Translations under genes and position numbers: made by a program | NCBI RefSeq assembly: GCF_963678635.1 | Contig: NC_087065.1 | Coordinates: 57,996,754 to 58,060,753 of the forward strand | Length of the DNA stretch: 64,000 bases | Reading direction: 5' to 3' | From: Symsagittifera roscoffensis | Lineage: Eukaryota > Xenacoelomorpha > Acoela > Convolutidae | Shown: positions 11,361 to 22,126 of the stretch, piece after piece | How positions within the stretch are numbered: the first letter of the stretch is position 1 | How the letters are laid out: each line of letters starts with the position of its first letter | Notes under the pieces: model-generated | The model's input: the letters and a program-made list of their open reading frames with translations, nothing else | Database searches by the model: none | Told to the model about the DNA's origin: nothing

Positions 11361-12496
11361 AATCATTTTTCAAATTTAATTCTTCATATTTTTTATCGCA
11401 GTCTAGAGTTTCTGTATCGCTGGTAGTGGGAAGCTCCGCTTGCCTGTATCATAATTTTCTATACTCGGTGGATAACTTTTTCGAACTTTTTCGGCCTTTT
11501 TTGTTGGATTGTGACTGCGTGCGTTTCAAATTTGTTTTTACCGCGAACAAATTTTTTCTGCGTGAAAATTTTTTCGGGCTAGTTGCGGTTAGCTAATTTG
11601 GACGTATTGGTTTATTTTTCCCGCAATTTGTAGCGTTTTTTGATTGCAAAGATTAATCTCAGTGATTGTTCCGAATTTTCAATTATCCATCTGACTCATT
11701 GATGTCCTGAGTTAGATTTTTGAGGTTTTATATCAATGTGTAGTGTTGACTACGAATCAATCTGGCTCAGAAATCATCCCAAAGAGACATGATATTTGGT
11801 TTTTATTTTGCAATTTTAGGCGCAACATATAGCAATTGGTTTTGTCTTGAGGCTTAATAAGTTTTTTTTTCGGGAGAATTTTTATCGATTTTTTAATCTA
11901 TTCATACCAATTGAAGATCAGTCGCAATATACAGAGCTTGTCATGATACGAGTTTTGTTATATGACAAATTTGCGCATGCGGTAGAGCAAAGTAGACTTG
12001 ATTAGTTACATATTACTCGATAAACAACGGTGCAGAACTTTTAAAAGGTTTGCGCTTGAAATCTGAATTTTAATTCAATGTAACCAATTGGGAAATTCAT
12101 ATATTCGCGAAAAAACTATTTTCCCGAACGTAAATGTAGCACCAAGTAACGCAATTTATATCAAAATATCATACTCTATTCTGTATATAGTTCACAAAGT
12201 GAAGCATTTTAACAATTTCAATAATTATCGGGTCTTGGTAATTTTGTACGAAAAATTACATAATTAAGTCTAATATTAACTATGCAAAAATCAGGAGCAG
12301 AATTTGGTTATATATATAATTACGTCATCATCATCATCATCGCCGACAAATGCAAACGTTTCACTTGATTGATTTGAGATTCATTCTATAGTGACATAAT
12401 AAGTAGGCTATAGTATGGCATTTTGGGTTAAAGTGTGATTGTAGTGGTATCGTATCATTCCGATTTGATCGATTCTCGGTATTGTTCACATGTTGT
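11361..12496. other. Non-coding flank downstream of the claudin-like gene
   Basis: AT-rich, with no coding exon recognised. The right part should hold the 3'UTR of the minus-strand gene ending at 12497. I found no clear AATAAA for it. Confidence 0.45.
12323..12342. repeat. (TCA)n microsatellite
   Basis: About six perfect CATCAT-type triplets lie just downstream of the minus-strand claudin-like gene. Confidence 0.8.
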
Positions 12497-14934
12497 TCAC
12501 TCATGGTGAGTCACAGTTACGTCAAACGCCTCGGCCGTCTCGTTGATAGGCTCGTAGTTTTGCCGAACGTCTTCGCTTTTCATTTCGTCTATACGTTTTC
12601 CAGTGCAGAACATGCAAATAGGCAAACCCACTAAAAGGATACTGAGTACCAAGCATACCCAAATAACACTGGCACTCCAACCCATGCAATTAGTGTGTTT
12701 TACACAGTTGTCGTGAAATACACTGGTAGTAATTGCGGCGACCACGATTAACCAGATAAATAAGGATATCCCTGTTAAAATAAGTGCACAGAATATCAGC
12801 TGATTGAACAGCCTTTTGCATAGTAGAACTACAGGCACTAGAATTAAAGGCAGTAAGTATATTTGGGCGATGATGAGAAAAGCTCTGGCGGCCACGTAGG
12901 ATGAATAGCTGTCGTCGAAGAGAATTATACGCACGTCTTCTCGCACCAAAAGCTCCTTTGTTATTTCTTCACATTTTTCTGAAACCAAAAATATTCAATA
13001 TTTAGAACACTGAAACAAGTCTCAAGTTAAAGGATGTTGGTATAGGATGTAGTTATAGGGGTTCCATGACAATCTACCTGATTCGAGTTTACCCTTTGCG
13101 ATTATACCCTATACTAATCTACCCTATATTCCAATCTACCCTATGACAAATACCCAATGTTCTATAAATAGTTCAATTGGTCAGAGATAACTGAGTTGAC
13201 TATCCGGTTTAAGGTCGCCGGTGGGCGCGCTACGTTAACCGGCTCTTATTTTGCATAGATTCCTACCCTCTGTAGTCAAGCTCGCAACACGTTGGCGGGA
13301 CTGCGGCTATCACTATTTTGCTGTTATCATTCCGTCTTAATTTTGGCGTAGGGTAGATTGGCATAGCGTAGAATGGCATTGGGTAAAATGGAATAGGGTA
13401 AGTTGTCCGGGTACCGTTATAGGATGTTTCAGAAAAAGATAGCGTATCAAATAAATTTTTGATCAGTTAGCAATGGGTTCTTAAGCTGTTTTTGCAACTC
13501 TCTGAGCTAGTATCTAGTTTCTGCGTTTTCAAAAATGAGAATTGTTATTTTTGAGCCTGATAATTTTAGACATTTAGTTTAGGTTGTATTCAAGACATTT
13601 GTTCGGGTTACCCATCGCCGCAGCAGTATAAATTTGTTCTAAAGGCGCTTGCGGTGCCAAGATATACTTAATTTGGTGGGGGAGCGGGCGCCGTTTTTGC
13701 CCTTGGCCCGTTTTTTTCAAAAATTTGTTTGCGGCACAGAAAATTTGATCAAAGTAGGCTAGCTATAGTAATGTAAGCGAGCGCGGGAAATCAATTTGGT
13801 TCTACCTTAAGAGAGCGTCCACAATATTTTGGAAACATTTTAATTTGGTTCCAGTCGCGTTTCGAAGGAGTAATTTTAAAAATTTCTATCAGCGATTAAT
13901 TCAGCTATTTACTGGTTTTTCATGGGGAATTTATACGATGAAGTAAGAGGCATTTTTCAAATTACATACCGACCTACTTACATCGTTCTAACTTGGGCCT
14001 TTTTTCTGTGACGAGAGAGATGTCAGCTTTTTCACCGTAGCCGGTCAGTTCCCACCTTGGCGAGGCGGATGACCCGGACCGCTGCAACCTTGACCTTAGC
14101 GTGATATTTGAGGACCATGTCCGGGTGGCATTGAACCATGATTACATTAGGGCTTGGCCACCTTAGTATCTAGTCTTTTATGACAATTTGTACGAGAATT
14201 TGCATTTAGAACAGTTGTTTAAATCATTCACTTGTTCACACTGACTTAGCTCAGAGTGATTTCATTTTAAAGCAGTAAATTTCATTCGAAATAATATTCA
14301 AAATCGTCTTTTTGTAAAAACCAGATGGTGACTGGAAAAGCCGAATTTTTTTGTTGTAACCATGATAATGATGACCGTGTGGGGTTGCGCGTAATTTAAA
14401 TAGCTTGTTAAAGCTATTATATTGGCCTCAGTTCTTAAAATATTATCAGCGCTTCTTAAAATTTTATCAGCGCACAATTGGATATTTTGAAATTTGGAAA
14501 CGACGAAAATCGAAGGCTCGTCGACTTAAGAGTTGAACGCTTGTACTTTCCTCAAAACCAAGTCAACTTTTTATTCTTAGATAACTTTGCGGCAATTGTT
14601 TTGATAGCGTAATGTAAATTTACTGACCTGCTCTGTCATCTGTACAGAATTGCCAGATTCCCCCGTAATGTTCAACAGTCCCATTCTTGTCGACTTGCTT
14701 CGAGTAATAGCCCTCATTTGTGTGTCCGAATATTGACAGACATCCGATCAGAAATGCACTCATCCAGTACGCAAACAGAAGAGCCATGAGGTACATTTCG
14801 TGGTTGTGAATAAGCTCCTCCCACTCAATTTGGTCGTAGAAGCGTCCCGCAAACCGAGTCCGTCTCGTCTGGATGGACCGTGAGTCATTGGCGGCTGCAG
14901 CTGATTTCGTGTCGTCGAAATCATGAGACTTCAT
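12497..14934 (-). CDS. Four-span membrane protein, claudin/PMP22-like
   Basis: Exons on the minus strand are 14934-14628 and 12978-12497 (262 aa). The junction joins ...GCAG|GTCAGT to TTTGGTTTCAG|AA in frame. Predicted membrane spans are ~47-70, 134-156, 162-186 and 204-226. The first extracellular loop (71-133) has the superfamily signature GGIWQFC with Trp94, Cys97 and then Cys105, resembling GLW-x2-C-x(7-10)-C, plus a glycosylation site N84-G-T. The intron falls between the two signature cysteines. N- and C-termini are cytosolic and charged, and the last residues (VTVTHHE) are not a typical PDZ ligand. Members form junctions or act as channel accessory subunits; which applies here cannot be told. 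The start at 14934 is the first ATG in frame; the upstream frame is open but without ATG to a TGA. Confidence 0.72.
13040..13430 (-). mobile_element. MITE-like element with inverted arrays of short repeats
   Basis: Lies in the claudin-like gene's intron. The left side carries several degenerate copies of AATCTACCCTAT (13070-13145). The right side carries the reverse complement, as in TAGGGTAGATTGGC...GAATAGGGTAA (13350-13405). The core between them is unusually GC-rich and contains GTTGGCGGGACTGCGGC. The same core occurs in opposite orientation near 47630 in a copine intron. Confidence 0.55.
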
Positions 14935-15360
14935 TTCAGACTTCACTTTAGAAAAGTTGAGACTTGAAACTCATCGCATCGCACATAGTGGAAAAGTGAT
15001 TTGGTTTTTCATGACTCTTGATTTTCTCTGACTTGAGTGAACCATCTCAGAAACGACCTGCTCGGTTGGAGTACAAAATTATTGACCCCTTTTGCCGCTA
15101 TTGATATGACTGACTTCTGAGAATTGACTTCCAGACCATGATTTTGATTTAGCGTGTTTCTGTCTGCTATGAGTAGTTTTTACGCGTGGTCGAGTTTTAT
15201 TGTCGTGCAATATTGCTCAAATTTATACTGAAGAATTTTTAAAATGAGAGTATATCAAAAATATGTCTAGAGTGGGGCGCTGTTTTGTCGACCTGTGACG
15301 TTGAATTTCAGTCAGGTAATCCGCATAAATGTCATAAAAAGTTTTTCATTCTTTTTCAGA
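14935..15360. promoter_or_regulatory. Divergent intergenic region, claudin-like gene and CEP76
   Basis: Only ~426 bp separate the start codons of two head-to-head genes, so promoters are shared or adjacent. A CTTTTTCAG acceptor ends at 15359, one base before the CEP76 ATG. Another TTTCAG ends at ~15310. Confidence 0.55.
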
Positions 15361-17394
15361 ATGAACCGTGGCAACCCGAATTTGACATCGGACCAATTGG
15401 ATTCCCTTCGACTGGCGATCCGGTCTCGACTCGAACAAGAAGGGGCCCAGGATGCGATCAGAGAAATTGCAAATAGATCAATGGAGAGACGTAGCGATGG
15501 AGAAATTGAACCCAGAGAAATGCTGGAAGATTTCAAAAAGACTGGAATTCTGGAAACTATTTTGGGTCAGCTGAATGACTCGCGAAGTCACACACAGATC
15601 AACATCTCAGCGATGTCTCAGGATTTTATAGAGAAGCAGCAGTTGACAAAGAAGTCGGGTTATCAAAAAGCGGTTAAAACTGAATATGTCAATCAGCCTT
15701 CCATGAATCCATCCAAGAGGTATCTATATGTTTGTCTCCATGGAGGAAAGGCGTTCACGGGATACTCCGAAGAATCAAGTGCTTTTCTGGATTCAAAGGC
15801 AACAATTTCGGTTGCTATCGATTTTAGAAAGCAGAGGTCTGTATCAAAGTCAGTGTCATACTGTGTGGAGCCGGCTTTCGATGACTCGTTTCTTCTCGTC
15901 TTAGCTGATGAAAAGAAAAATTCAGGCGGCAAAGCGGCTGATTTGAATAGCATGCTATCAATGACTGACCCGTTGCATGTTGTGGTCCTAAAAACAGACG
16001 CATTTGGAGCGAAAAGTGTCATCTCGTCTCAGTTCATCGAGTGGAGGCATTTATTGCATACAAGCGGGATGAAAGAGAGAAATGCACTGCCTGTTTATGG
16101 CGTCGGGGGTGAGTCGAAAATAGTTGCCGGGGTTCTCGATATAACACTAGAGGTCATGCCAGGTTTAAGTTCGGCTCTGCAAAAGGAAGTAGTTTCGACT
16201 CAATTTGAACTAGAGCGTAGTCGAGTTAACGAGAAAAATAAAGGTTTCTTTAACTATGCTAAGCAATGGTGGAAAGAGTACCTTCAAATCAGGCCTGAAA
16301 ACAAAAATAGACTCGTGAAAATATTTGCTCAAGATGAAAACGGCACAACTCGGCCTGTTTGTTCGTTCGTGCGACCACTGAGAACCGGAAGAGTATTAGA
16401 GTCGGCTCAACAATGCTTGCGATTCGTGTCGGTTCTGACATGCGAGGAGGCTGACGAGGCACTGGGTGGGACAAACCAAACGGACTCGTGGCAAAGTCTT
16501 TTTTGCACGTTAGTGCAAAACAAGGGAAATACAGCCGATCATGTTAATCTATTATGCAGCTTACTGGTTGGGTTTGGTCTGAACGCATACGTGTGTTTTG
16601 GTACAAAATCAAAGGAACAACTGCATTCTTGGGTTGTGGTCATAGGTGTGGACAATGTCGTGACGTTTTATGAAGCAACAACCGGACATAAATACATCCA
16701 TAACTATCATGGTCATGATGATCTTGGACTGAAGAACAACCACCAGGGAAATCATCAAAACATGCATCCCTACATGACTATTGGATGCGTGTACAATAAC
16801 AGGGAGTTCTATGCGAATGTCCAGCCTTCGGATCGTGTATCTAATTGCACGTTTGACTTGCTGAATGATTACAACTGGAAAGCAATGGATAGGGAAGTTC
16901 TGGACTCCGTATGTGGTTCAGAATCGAATCCGTTTTGGAGGAATATTCCAGTTATCCAGACCCCCAGTCTGGATACGACTGTCATAGCGGATAACCTGGA
17001 GCTAGATCTGATGAACATAATCGCAGATCACCGAAACAGTCTCGGACTAGATTCGGTGTTTGACGCTGGACTCGCTTACATCTTGCAGCCAGCACTTAGT
17101 AGCTACGAACTGGAAAGAACGTTGGGAGTCTCGGTTGGGTCTGATGAGTTCCAGAATGCGATTAGACAGTACATTCCAGACGGAGAAACCTTCAAAGGGT
17201 GTCCTATGCAGGTTGAGTCTGTAAATGCCAAGAGATTGTTCAACAAGTGTCTCAAATCGCCGAGCTGCGAGGAGATCATCTCCTGCAGAGGTGATTCAGT
17301 GAGACTGGCAGTCAGAGTTAAAGTGGTCGCGTTTCCAGAAAACGCAGTGTCGGTCTGGCTTATGTTAGCCTGTAAATACAAATCAATCGTGTAA
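15361..17394 (+). CDS. CEP76: Centrosomal protein of 76 kDa
   Basis: A 677-aa single-exon gene, close to the family's usual ~660. CEP76 sits at centrioles and limits centriole reduplication together with CP110. Strong family blocks are visible: RYLYVCLHGGKAF near 120 opening the C2-like domain, AKQWWKEYLQIRP, RLVKIFAQDENGTTRPVCSF, LLCSLLVGFGLNAYVCFGTK, GHKYIH, and the C-terminus ending EEIISCRGDSVRLAVRVKV...ACKYKSIV. The transglutaminase-like domain has His422 (HSWV), but Thr391 stands in GNTADHVN where an active cysteine would be expected, consistent with a non-catalytic fold. The upstream in-frame extension (GTG at 15295) is not used as the start, because an acceptor precedes ATG 15361. Parvin follows 218 bp downstream. 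Confidence 0.97.
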   Translation: MNRGNPNLTSDQLDSLRLAIRSRLEQEGAQDAIREIANRSMERRSDGEIEPREMLEDFKKTGILETILGQLNDSRSHTQINISAMSQDFIEKQQLTKKSGYQKAVKTEYVNQPSMNPSKRYLYVCLHGGKAFTGYSEESSAFLDSKATISVAIDFRKQRSVSKSVSYCVEPAFDDSFLLVLADEKKNSGGKAADLNSMLSMTDPLHVVVLKTDAFGAKSVISSQFIEWRHLLHTSGMKERNALPVYGVGGESKIVAGVLDITLEVMPGLSSALQKEVVSTQFELERSRVNEKNKGFFNYAKQWWKEYLQIRPENKNRLVKIFAQDENGTTRPVCSFVRPLRTGRVLESAQQCLRFVSVLTCEEADEALGGTNQTDSWQSLFCTLVQNKGNTADHVNLLCSLLVGFGLNAYVCFGTKSKEQLHSWVVVIGVDNVVTFYEATTGHKYIHNYHGHDDLGLKNNHQGNHQNMHPYMTIGCVYNNREFYANVQPSDRVSNCTFDLLNDYNWKAMDREVLDSVCGSESNPFWRNIPVIQTPSLDTTVIADNLELDLMNIIADHRNSLGLDSVFDAGLAYILQPALSSYELERTLGVSVGSDEFQNAIRQYIPDGETFKGCPMQVESVNAKRLFNKCLKSPSCEEIISCRGDSVRLAVRVKVVAFPENAVSVWLMLACKYKSIV

Positions 17395-17461
17395 ATAGAA
17401 ACTAGGTTGATCAATTCTTGTAAATACATGTGGATGTTAGTTTTACTCTGAAGGTTTGCGC

Positions 17462-17467
17462 AATAAA
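17462..17467 (+). terminator. Poly(A) signal AATAAA of CEP76
   Basis: Lies 68 bases after the CEP76 stop and upstream of the parvin acceptors at 17601 and 17609. Confidence 0.7.
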
Positions 17468-17593
17468 TCTAACCATTTGAATATTTTTTGATAAATCTTG
17501 CCACTTAATTAAGAAGAAGAGGAGGTTTGCCAATCATCATAATACCAATCTTCCTGGGTATTCGTCTTTGATTTTTCTTGATAATTCGGCTCA

Positions 17594-17609
17594 GCTTTCA
17601 GAATTTCAG
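17594..17609 (+). promoter_or_regulatory. Twin probable trans-splice acceptors of parvin
   Basis: Two acceptors, CTTTCAG ending at 17601 and ATTTCAG ending at 17609, lie 11 and 3 bases before ATG 17613. No upstream exon of the gene is recognised. Confidence 0.55.
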
Positions 17610-17612
17610 ACA

Positions 17613-18644
17613 ATGGCTATGCTGGACAAGATAGGTGAAAAGATTGAGAATCTCAACCTGGGAGGAAAACCGAAGACCCCAACAACGCCTTCCAGTAATG
17701 ATCAGACTTTCAAAGTGGAACGAACCTTCGATCCTAGTCAATACAACATTGAAGACGGAGAAACGACTTACATGGTGGATCCGCAATCTCGGAAAGACTC
17801 CAAACTGATTGAGTTGATGACAGCTTTATTGGATTGGATCAATAATGAGCTATCCCAGTACGGAATTGTAGTCAAGGATATCGAAGAAGACTTGTTCGAT
17901 GGGTTAGTCCTCGGTCAGTTGCTTGTTAAACTAACTGGGCGTCAGTATGATTTCCAGGAACTGACTGGATCTCTGGTGGAACAACGACAGAAGATGGAAA
18001 GAATCGTGGAAGAGTTCAACTACTTGTTGCAACTAGACCAGTCTAACGATTGGGATGCAGAATTAATTCACGAGAAGGATCTAGTTGCAATATTGAAATT
18101 TCTCGTTAGCATCTCAAGACAATTCAAAGCACCGGTTCGGATACCCCCCGATGTCACAGTCCGGTTGGTTGAAGTTACCAAGAAAGAGGGCAAATTAGTC
18201 CATAATTACGTAACTCTCCCAATCACCGGCTCAGAAATTGACGGAATTTTCCAAGAACCAGACGCATTTGACGAGCTGTTTGAACAGGGATCGAAGGAGA
18301 AGTTACAAACTGCGATTAGTATTCTGAGAGCGTTCGTGGAAAAGATGATTCGAGATATTGACTATGAAGTGAAGGATGAGCCTCTGGAGGTAATGATGCA
18401 TGATGGTGTTTACTTCATCTTCATAATAGCAATTGTGGAGAACTTCTTTGTGCCTTTCAACAACATTCATCTCACGCCTAAGAGCAAAGAGGAAAAACTG
18501 CAGAATATGAAGATTGCGCTTCAACTCATGCAAGATTGTCAAATTGCAAAGCCGAAGATAGTTCCCGAGAATATCGTGGAAGGGGACTTGAAATCCATCC
18601 TCAGATTTCTGTACATTATCTATGCTCAGAGCAAGAGATACTAA
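17613..18644 (+). CDS. PARVA: Parvin (actopaxin family)
   Basis: A 343-aa single-exon gene. Parvin is the F-actin-binding adaptor of the ILK-PINCH-parvin complex at integrin adhesions. A short Pro/Thr-rich N-terminus is followed by MVDPQSRKD, the block that precedes the first calponin-homology domain in parvins. CH1 spans ~66-170 (LDWINNELSQYGIVVKDI, LFDGLVLGQLL, KDLVAILKFLVSIS) and CH2 ~230-340 (DAFDELFEQ, DGVYFIFIIAIVENFFVPF, GDLKSILRFLYIIY). Length fits the family (~360-370). An animal with one parvin cannot be assigned to alpha, beta or gamma. Its place downstream of CEP76, with a TTTCAG just before the ATG, suggests a downstream operon gene. Confidence 0.95.
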   Translation: MAMLDKIGEKIENLNLGGKPKTPTTPSSNDQTFKVERTFDPSQYNIEDGETTYMVDPQSRKDSKLIELMTALLDWINNELSQYGIVVKDIEEDLFDGLVLGQLLVKLTGRQYDFQELTGSLVEQRQKMERIVEEFNYLLQLDQSNDWDAELIHEKDLVAILKFLVSISRQFKAPVRIPPDVTVRLVEVTKKEGKLVHNYVTLPITGSEIDGIFQEPDAFDELFEQGSKEKLQTAISILRAFVEKMIRDIDYEVKDEPLEVMMHDGVYFIFIIAIVENFFVPFNNIHLTPKSKEEKLQNMKIALQLMQDCQIAKPKIVPENIVEGDLKSILRFLYIIYAQSKRY

Positions 18645-19599
18645 CTCGAACTTTTAGTATTTTAAGAAATTAATAACCTAATTGCATCAAATGAAATAGT
18701 ACATCATAAGAATATTTTAAAAAACTAACAAATTTTTAAGAGCGTATGTTTCGCTCATCTTAGCTTTTAAATATTTTCATTTCAAAGATTTAGATAGGCT
18801 TTTGATACATGTTTGAATGCTGATTACAATTAATTGAAAATCTAAAATTCGTTTTTTTTTTTTACAAAAAGGAACTTTGATAAATTTGAAGTGAAAGTTG
18901 TTTTCTGCGTGTTTGTAGTTAAGTAACGTAGCGAAAATGTCCTTGAGGATTATTCTGTTGAAGTTCAAAATTCTCAAGGTCTGATCTGTGATCGGTTGCG
19001 TTTAAATTTTTTCCTGCGATGTTCATGTGTTAAGTCTCAATGCGATAAAAAATGTTTATCCAAAAATTCAAAAAACTTTTTGAATGTTAATCAAATACTT
19101 ATTTCCGGCTTCTTTGAGTTCCTTGACACGTCTCCAGTTTTTTTGGGGCCATTTTTTTAGGTCCAAAATTTGCAATGTTTATCGAAATATTATTTTTTAA
19201 GGTCAGATAGTGTTTTGTTATTCCTTATTTTTTTTAAGATAACAAAGTTAAAAGAATTTTGTTTCGATATTTTTCTTTAGTTTGTTTATGAACTTATCAG
19301 TTGACAGCACAATTTGACAACCGTTTTTGTAGGTTTGTTTTTGGATATAACAATCTATTCATGACAAGTATCTTCGTTTAGGTTTAACTAGAAGAGAGGA
19401 GAGCTCGATTTGCTAGCCAAATTTTTTCAGTCTGATTTTCTATCTTGCGATTTTTAAATAGCTCTCTTGCTCAATCTGTAAACGATAGATTTTCCCTCGC
19501 TTTAGCTTCCGTTATAGTCTTCGGATATATGGCCCAACCTCTACCGCTTTTTAAGAGTCGTTGAACGTAGTTCAGACTCCTATATAGGTCGTAATGGTT
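18645..19599 (+). other. Parvin 3' flank, no gene seen
   Basis: Should hold the parvin 3'UTR. There is no clear AATAAA near the stop. T-rich non-coding DNA follows. Confidence 0.45.
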
Positions 19600-20020
19600 T
19601 TTTTTTCAGGATAAGTCCTAAAATTTGTTCTATTTCAAATATAACTTTTTCGCGGTCATATTTTGTTTTTCCTTAAGTTCCGCTTATTTCCTCTTTTAAA
19701 AGGAAGGCAAACTCCACTCGAAAATCAAAAGTAGGAAAGTAATGAAAAATGTGATCGACTTCTAGTTTCGAAAATGGAATCTGATTTTCTGATTTCCCAG
19801 TGAAATCAAGAAAATGACGATTTTTTATAAATTGGGTTAATTTTATCCATAAGTTTCAAAATTTTTCTACAAGTTCATAGAGTTTTAAGACAATCTATTT
19901 GTCTTCTTCGAAATTCGAAAATAATTTTTTCAAAAAATAAAGAGTCATTATATTTTCTGTTTCATTTGATCATTGACTCTTTTCCAACTGTCTGTTGACT
20001 ATGTTTATGGTTCAACGGAA
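19600..20020 (+). repeat. Repeat family D, copy 2
   Basis: The longest copy. It starts with TTTTTTTCAGGATAAGTCC (compare 62235), continues through GGAAGGCAAACTCCACT (compare GGAAGGGAAACTCCACT at 27382), TTCTAGTTTCGAAAATGG and TTTCCCAGTG, and ends CTTTTCCAACTGTCTGTTGACTATG. Confidence 0.7.
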
Positions 20021-20667
20021 TAAAAAAATTCAAGAATAATTTTTAAAGCTATCCTGCGTTTCGCTATTGGAGAGCCTATTTTTTCGTTCAGCTTCCGGTT
20101 TTCTGCAGAAAAGTTGAAGTTGCACGACAAAAATATGCTCTCCAATGAGTAAAAACTCGTCAATTGATACTTGATACCCTTCATAATTTTTTCGTTTGAC
20201 ACCTTATTGACGTAGCGCTGTCAAAAATCATTCTGCTTAACTAAAAATACTACTTATTGGAATTTTATTTTTAATTTTGTTTCAGTGCCGTAGAGAGGTT
20301 CAGTAGCGTCGATGTTCATGGGTCCTTAATTTTGAGCAAAAATAAATTGGTTTCGACAGAGGTGCACGTTTTAATTTCTAGCATCTGACGGAAATAAACT
20401 TTAACGGAAGCTTAGAAGTCCTTGTTTCACTTTTCGCCCGTTTTTTCTATTATAAACTCATTGAATTTAAAGTGTTTAGAGCATGTCCATGATAGGAGTT
20501 TTTCTCTGAAAAAATATGTGTTGGCTCAGCCAACTAGGAGTGGGCGAATGAACAATTATATTTACACCGAATGATAAAACTAGAAACTTCGAATAGTATA
20601 GATGAATGAAGGGTTTTTTACTTAATAAACTTAAATGGGTAATTGTTTTTTTTTTTTACAATTGCGA

Positions 20668-22085
20668 TTAGCAAGCGTTGTCAAACTGGAATATAGACTT
20701 CTTTCGAGTTAAGAACTTGATTAACAGAATCAATTGGATCACTTGTATCTTGGTTCATAATGAATTCAAACTTCTATGCGTTCCCCGCTAACTCAGAATA
20801 GAGGTAACGAATATGCCTGGGGCAGCAAAGCTCCTGGGTTTGAATCTGACCAGGACCTGTTTTTTTTCTAAACGGTAAATATTCTGTTTCAAATAAAATT
20901 GCCGGCCAATGATTTTTCTGCTTATCTGTTGTCGGTTTTGATGTCACATCTTGGAAACGTTTTATTTTTTGCTGCGTGCATGTTTCTTTAATGTTGCTTT
21001 TATTGTTTGATTTACTCGTACAATTTGTAATTTCTACTTATTTTGACCCATTTGTTGATTTTTTTTTTCGTTTTTTCAAATACTATCCCTCTCAAATCTA
21101 AGTTTTTGGTTTCAATGAAAAGAATGGTTTTTGAAAGGTCTCTGTATGAGCGGCTACGCCCAAATTTTTCTACACATAAAGTTATGTCCCTCATAAAAGT
21201 CAAATTTTTGATATTTAAATGTTTTGATTTTTTTTTGAGTTTTTCTCGAAAACGAATAAGCTCTGAAATCTGATAGTGTGGGTTCAATAGAGATGATGGG
21301 AAGTGAGAAGCTCACCTTTTTAAGCGGCCACTCACAATGTTTTTTTATGTTGAAAATAATCGGCCTCGGAAAAGTCAAATTTTTCATTTTTTGACCTTTT
21401 TTTAAACTTTTTGAATGGTCTCGAAAATACACTGCCATACCGAGATTTTGGGCTCAATTCAAAGAACGGGTTGTGGGAAGCCAATTTGCCTATGTGACTT
21501 CTCGTAAATTTTTTTGACACCAAAAGTTATGACCCTCGGAAAAGTCAAAACGTTGATTTTTTGACATTTTTTAAAGAAGTTTTTGACTACCCTCACAAAT
21601 CTTAGATTTTGTTTTCAATCGAAACTACAGGTTGAGTAAGTCCCTTCTGCTTAAGACGCTTTGCCGCGTTGTTTCACATAAATGCTATTGTTCTTGAAAA
21701 TCTCAACTTTATGATTTGACCGTTTTTTGGACTTTTCTCGCTAACTCTCCTGCCAAATCTGATATCATAGGCTTAATCGAAACAACAGGTTGTTGAAAGC
21801 CAGCCTTTATGATTTGCTATGCAAACTTTATAGGAGATAAACAAAAACCGTTGTTTCTGTTAGAACCACAGTTTTTTTTATCTCCTAAGGAAAATTGATT
21901 ATCTCAATTTTTTTGTACTCTTCTTACTTATTTTAGTAGAGAAACAAGTAAGGTTTTGGGCAACGTCCTACTTTTGATATCTTATTGTTGGTATTGCATG
22001 AGTTAAGCAAATTCGTTCAATATTAAACAGGTATCTCCATTTTCAGCTGGGCCCCTAGTTGTTTTTTATCGAGACAATTGAAAAT
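20668..22085 (+). mobile_element. Composite repeat family F, copy 1
   Basis: In order: GCGATTAGCAAGCGTT, the right half of the SINE 5' hairpin; a tRNA-like head at ~20803-20862 with GGGTTTGAATCTGACC, followed by a T8 Pol III-like terminator; ~4.5 tandem units of about 165 bp from ~21065 to 21850 (each with a CAAATCTGAGATTTTGGG-like block, a GGCTACGCCC-like block and CTCGGAAAAGTCAAA); and a unique 3' part (AGTAGAGAAACAAGTAAGG, CTAGTTGTTTTTTATC). The same order recurs at 28.1-30.0 kb. No protein is encoded. Confidence 0.65.
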
Positions 22086-22126
22086 AAATGTTGAAAAAAA
22101 AACTAGGTAAAACATCATTTTCAATT

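Noticed and set aside
15295-15360. 22-residue N-terminal extension of CEP76 from a GTG
   Set aside because: No ATG, and a CTTTTTCAG acceptor lies one base before ATG 15361, so the extension is probably not in the mRNA.
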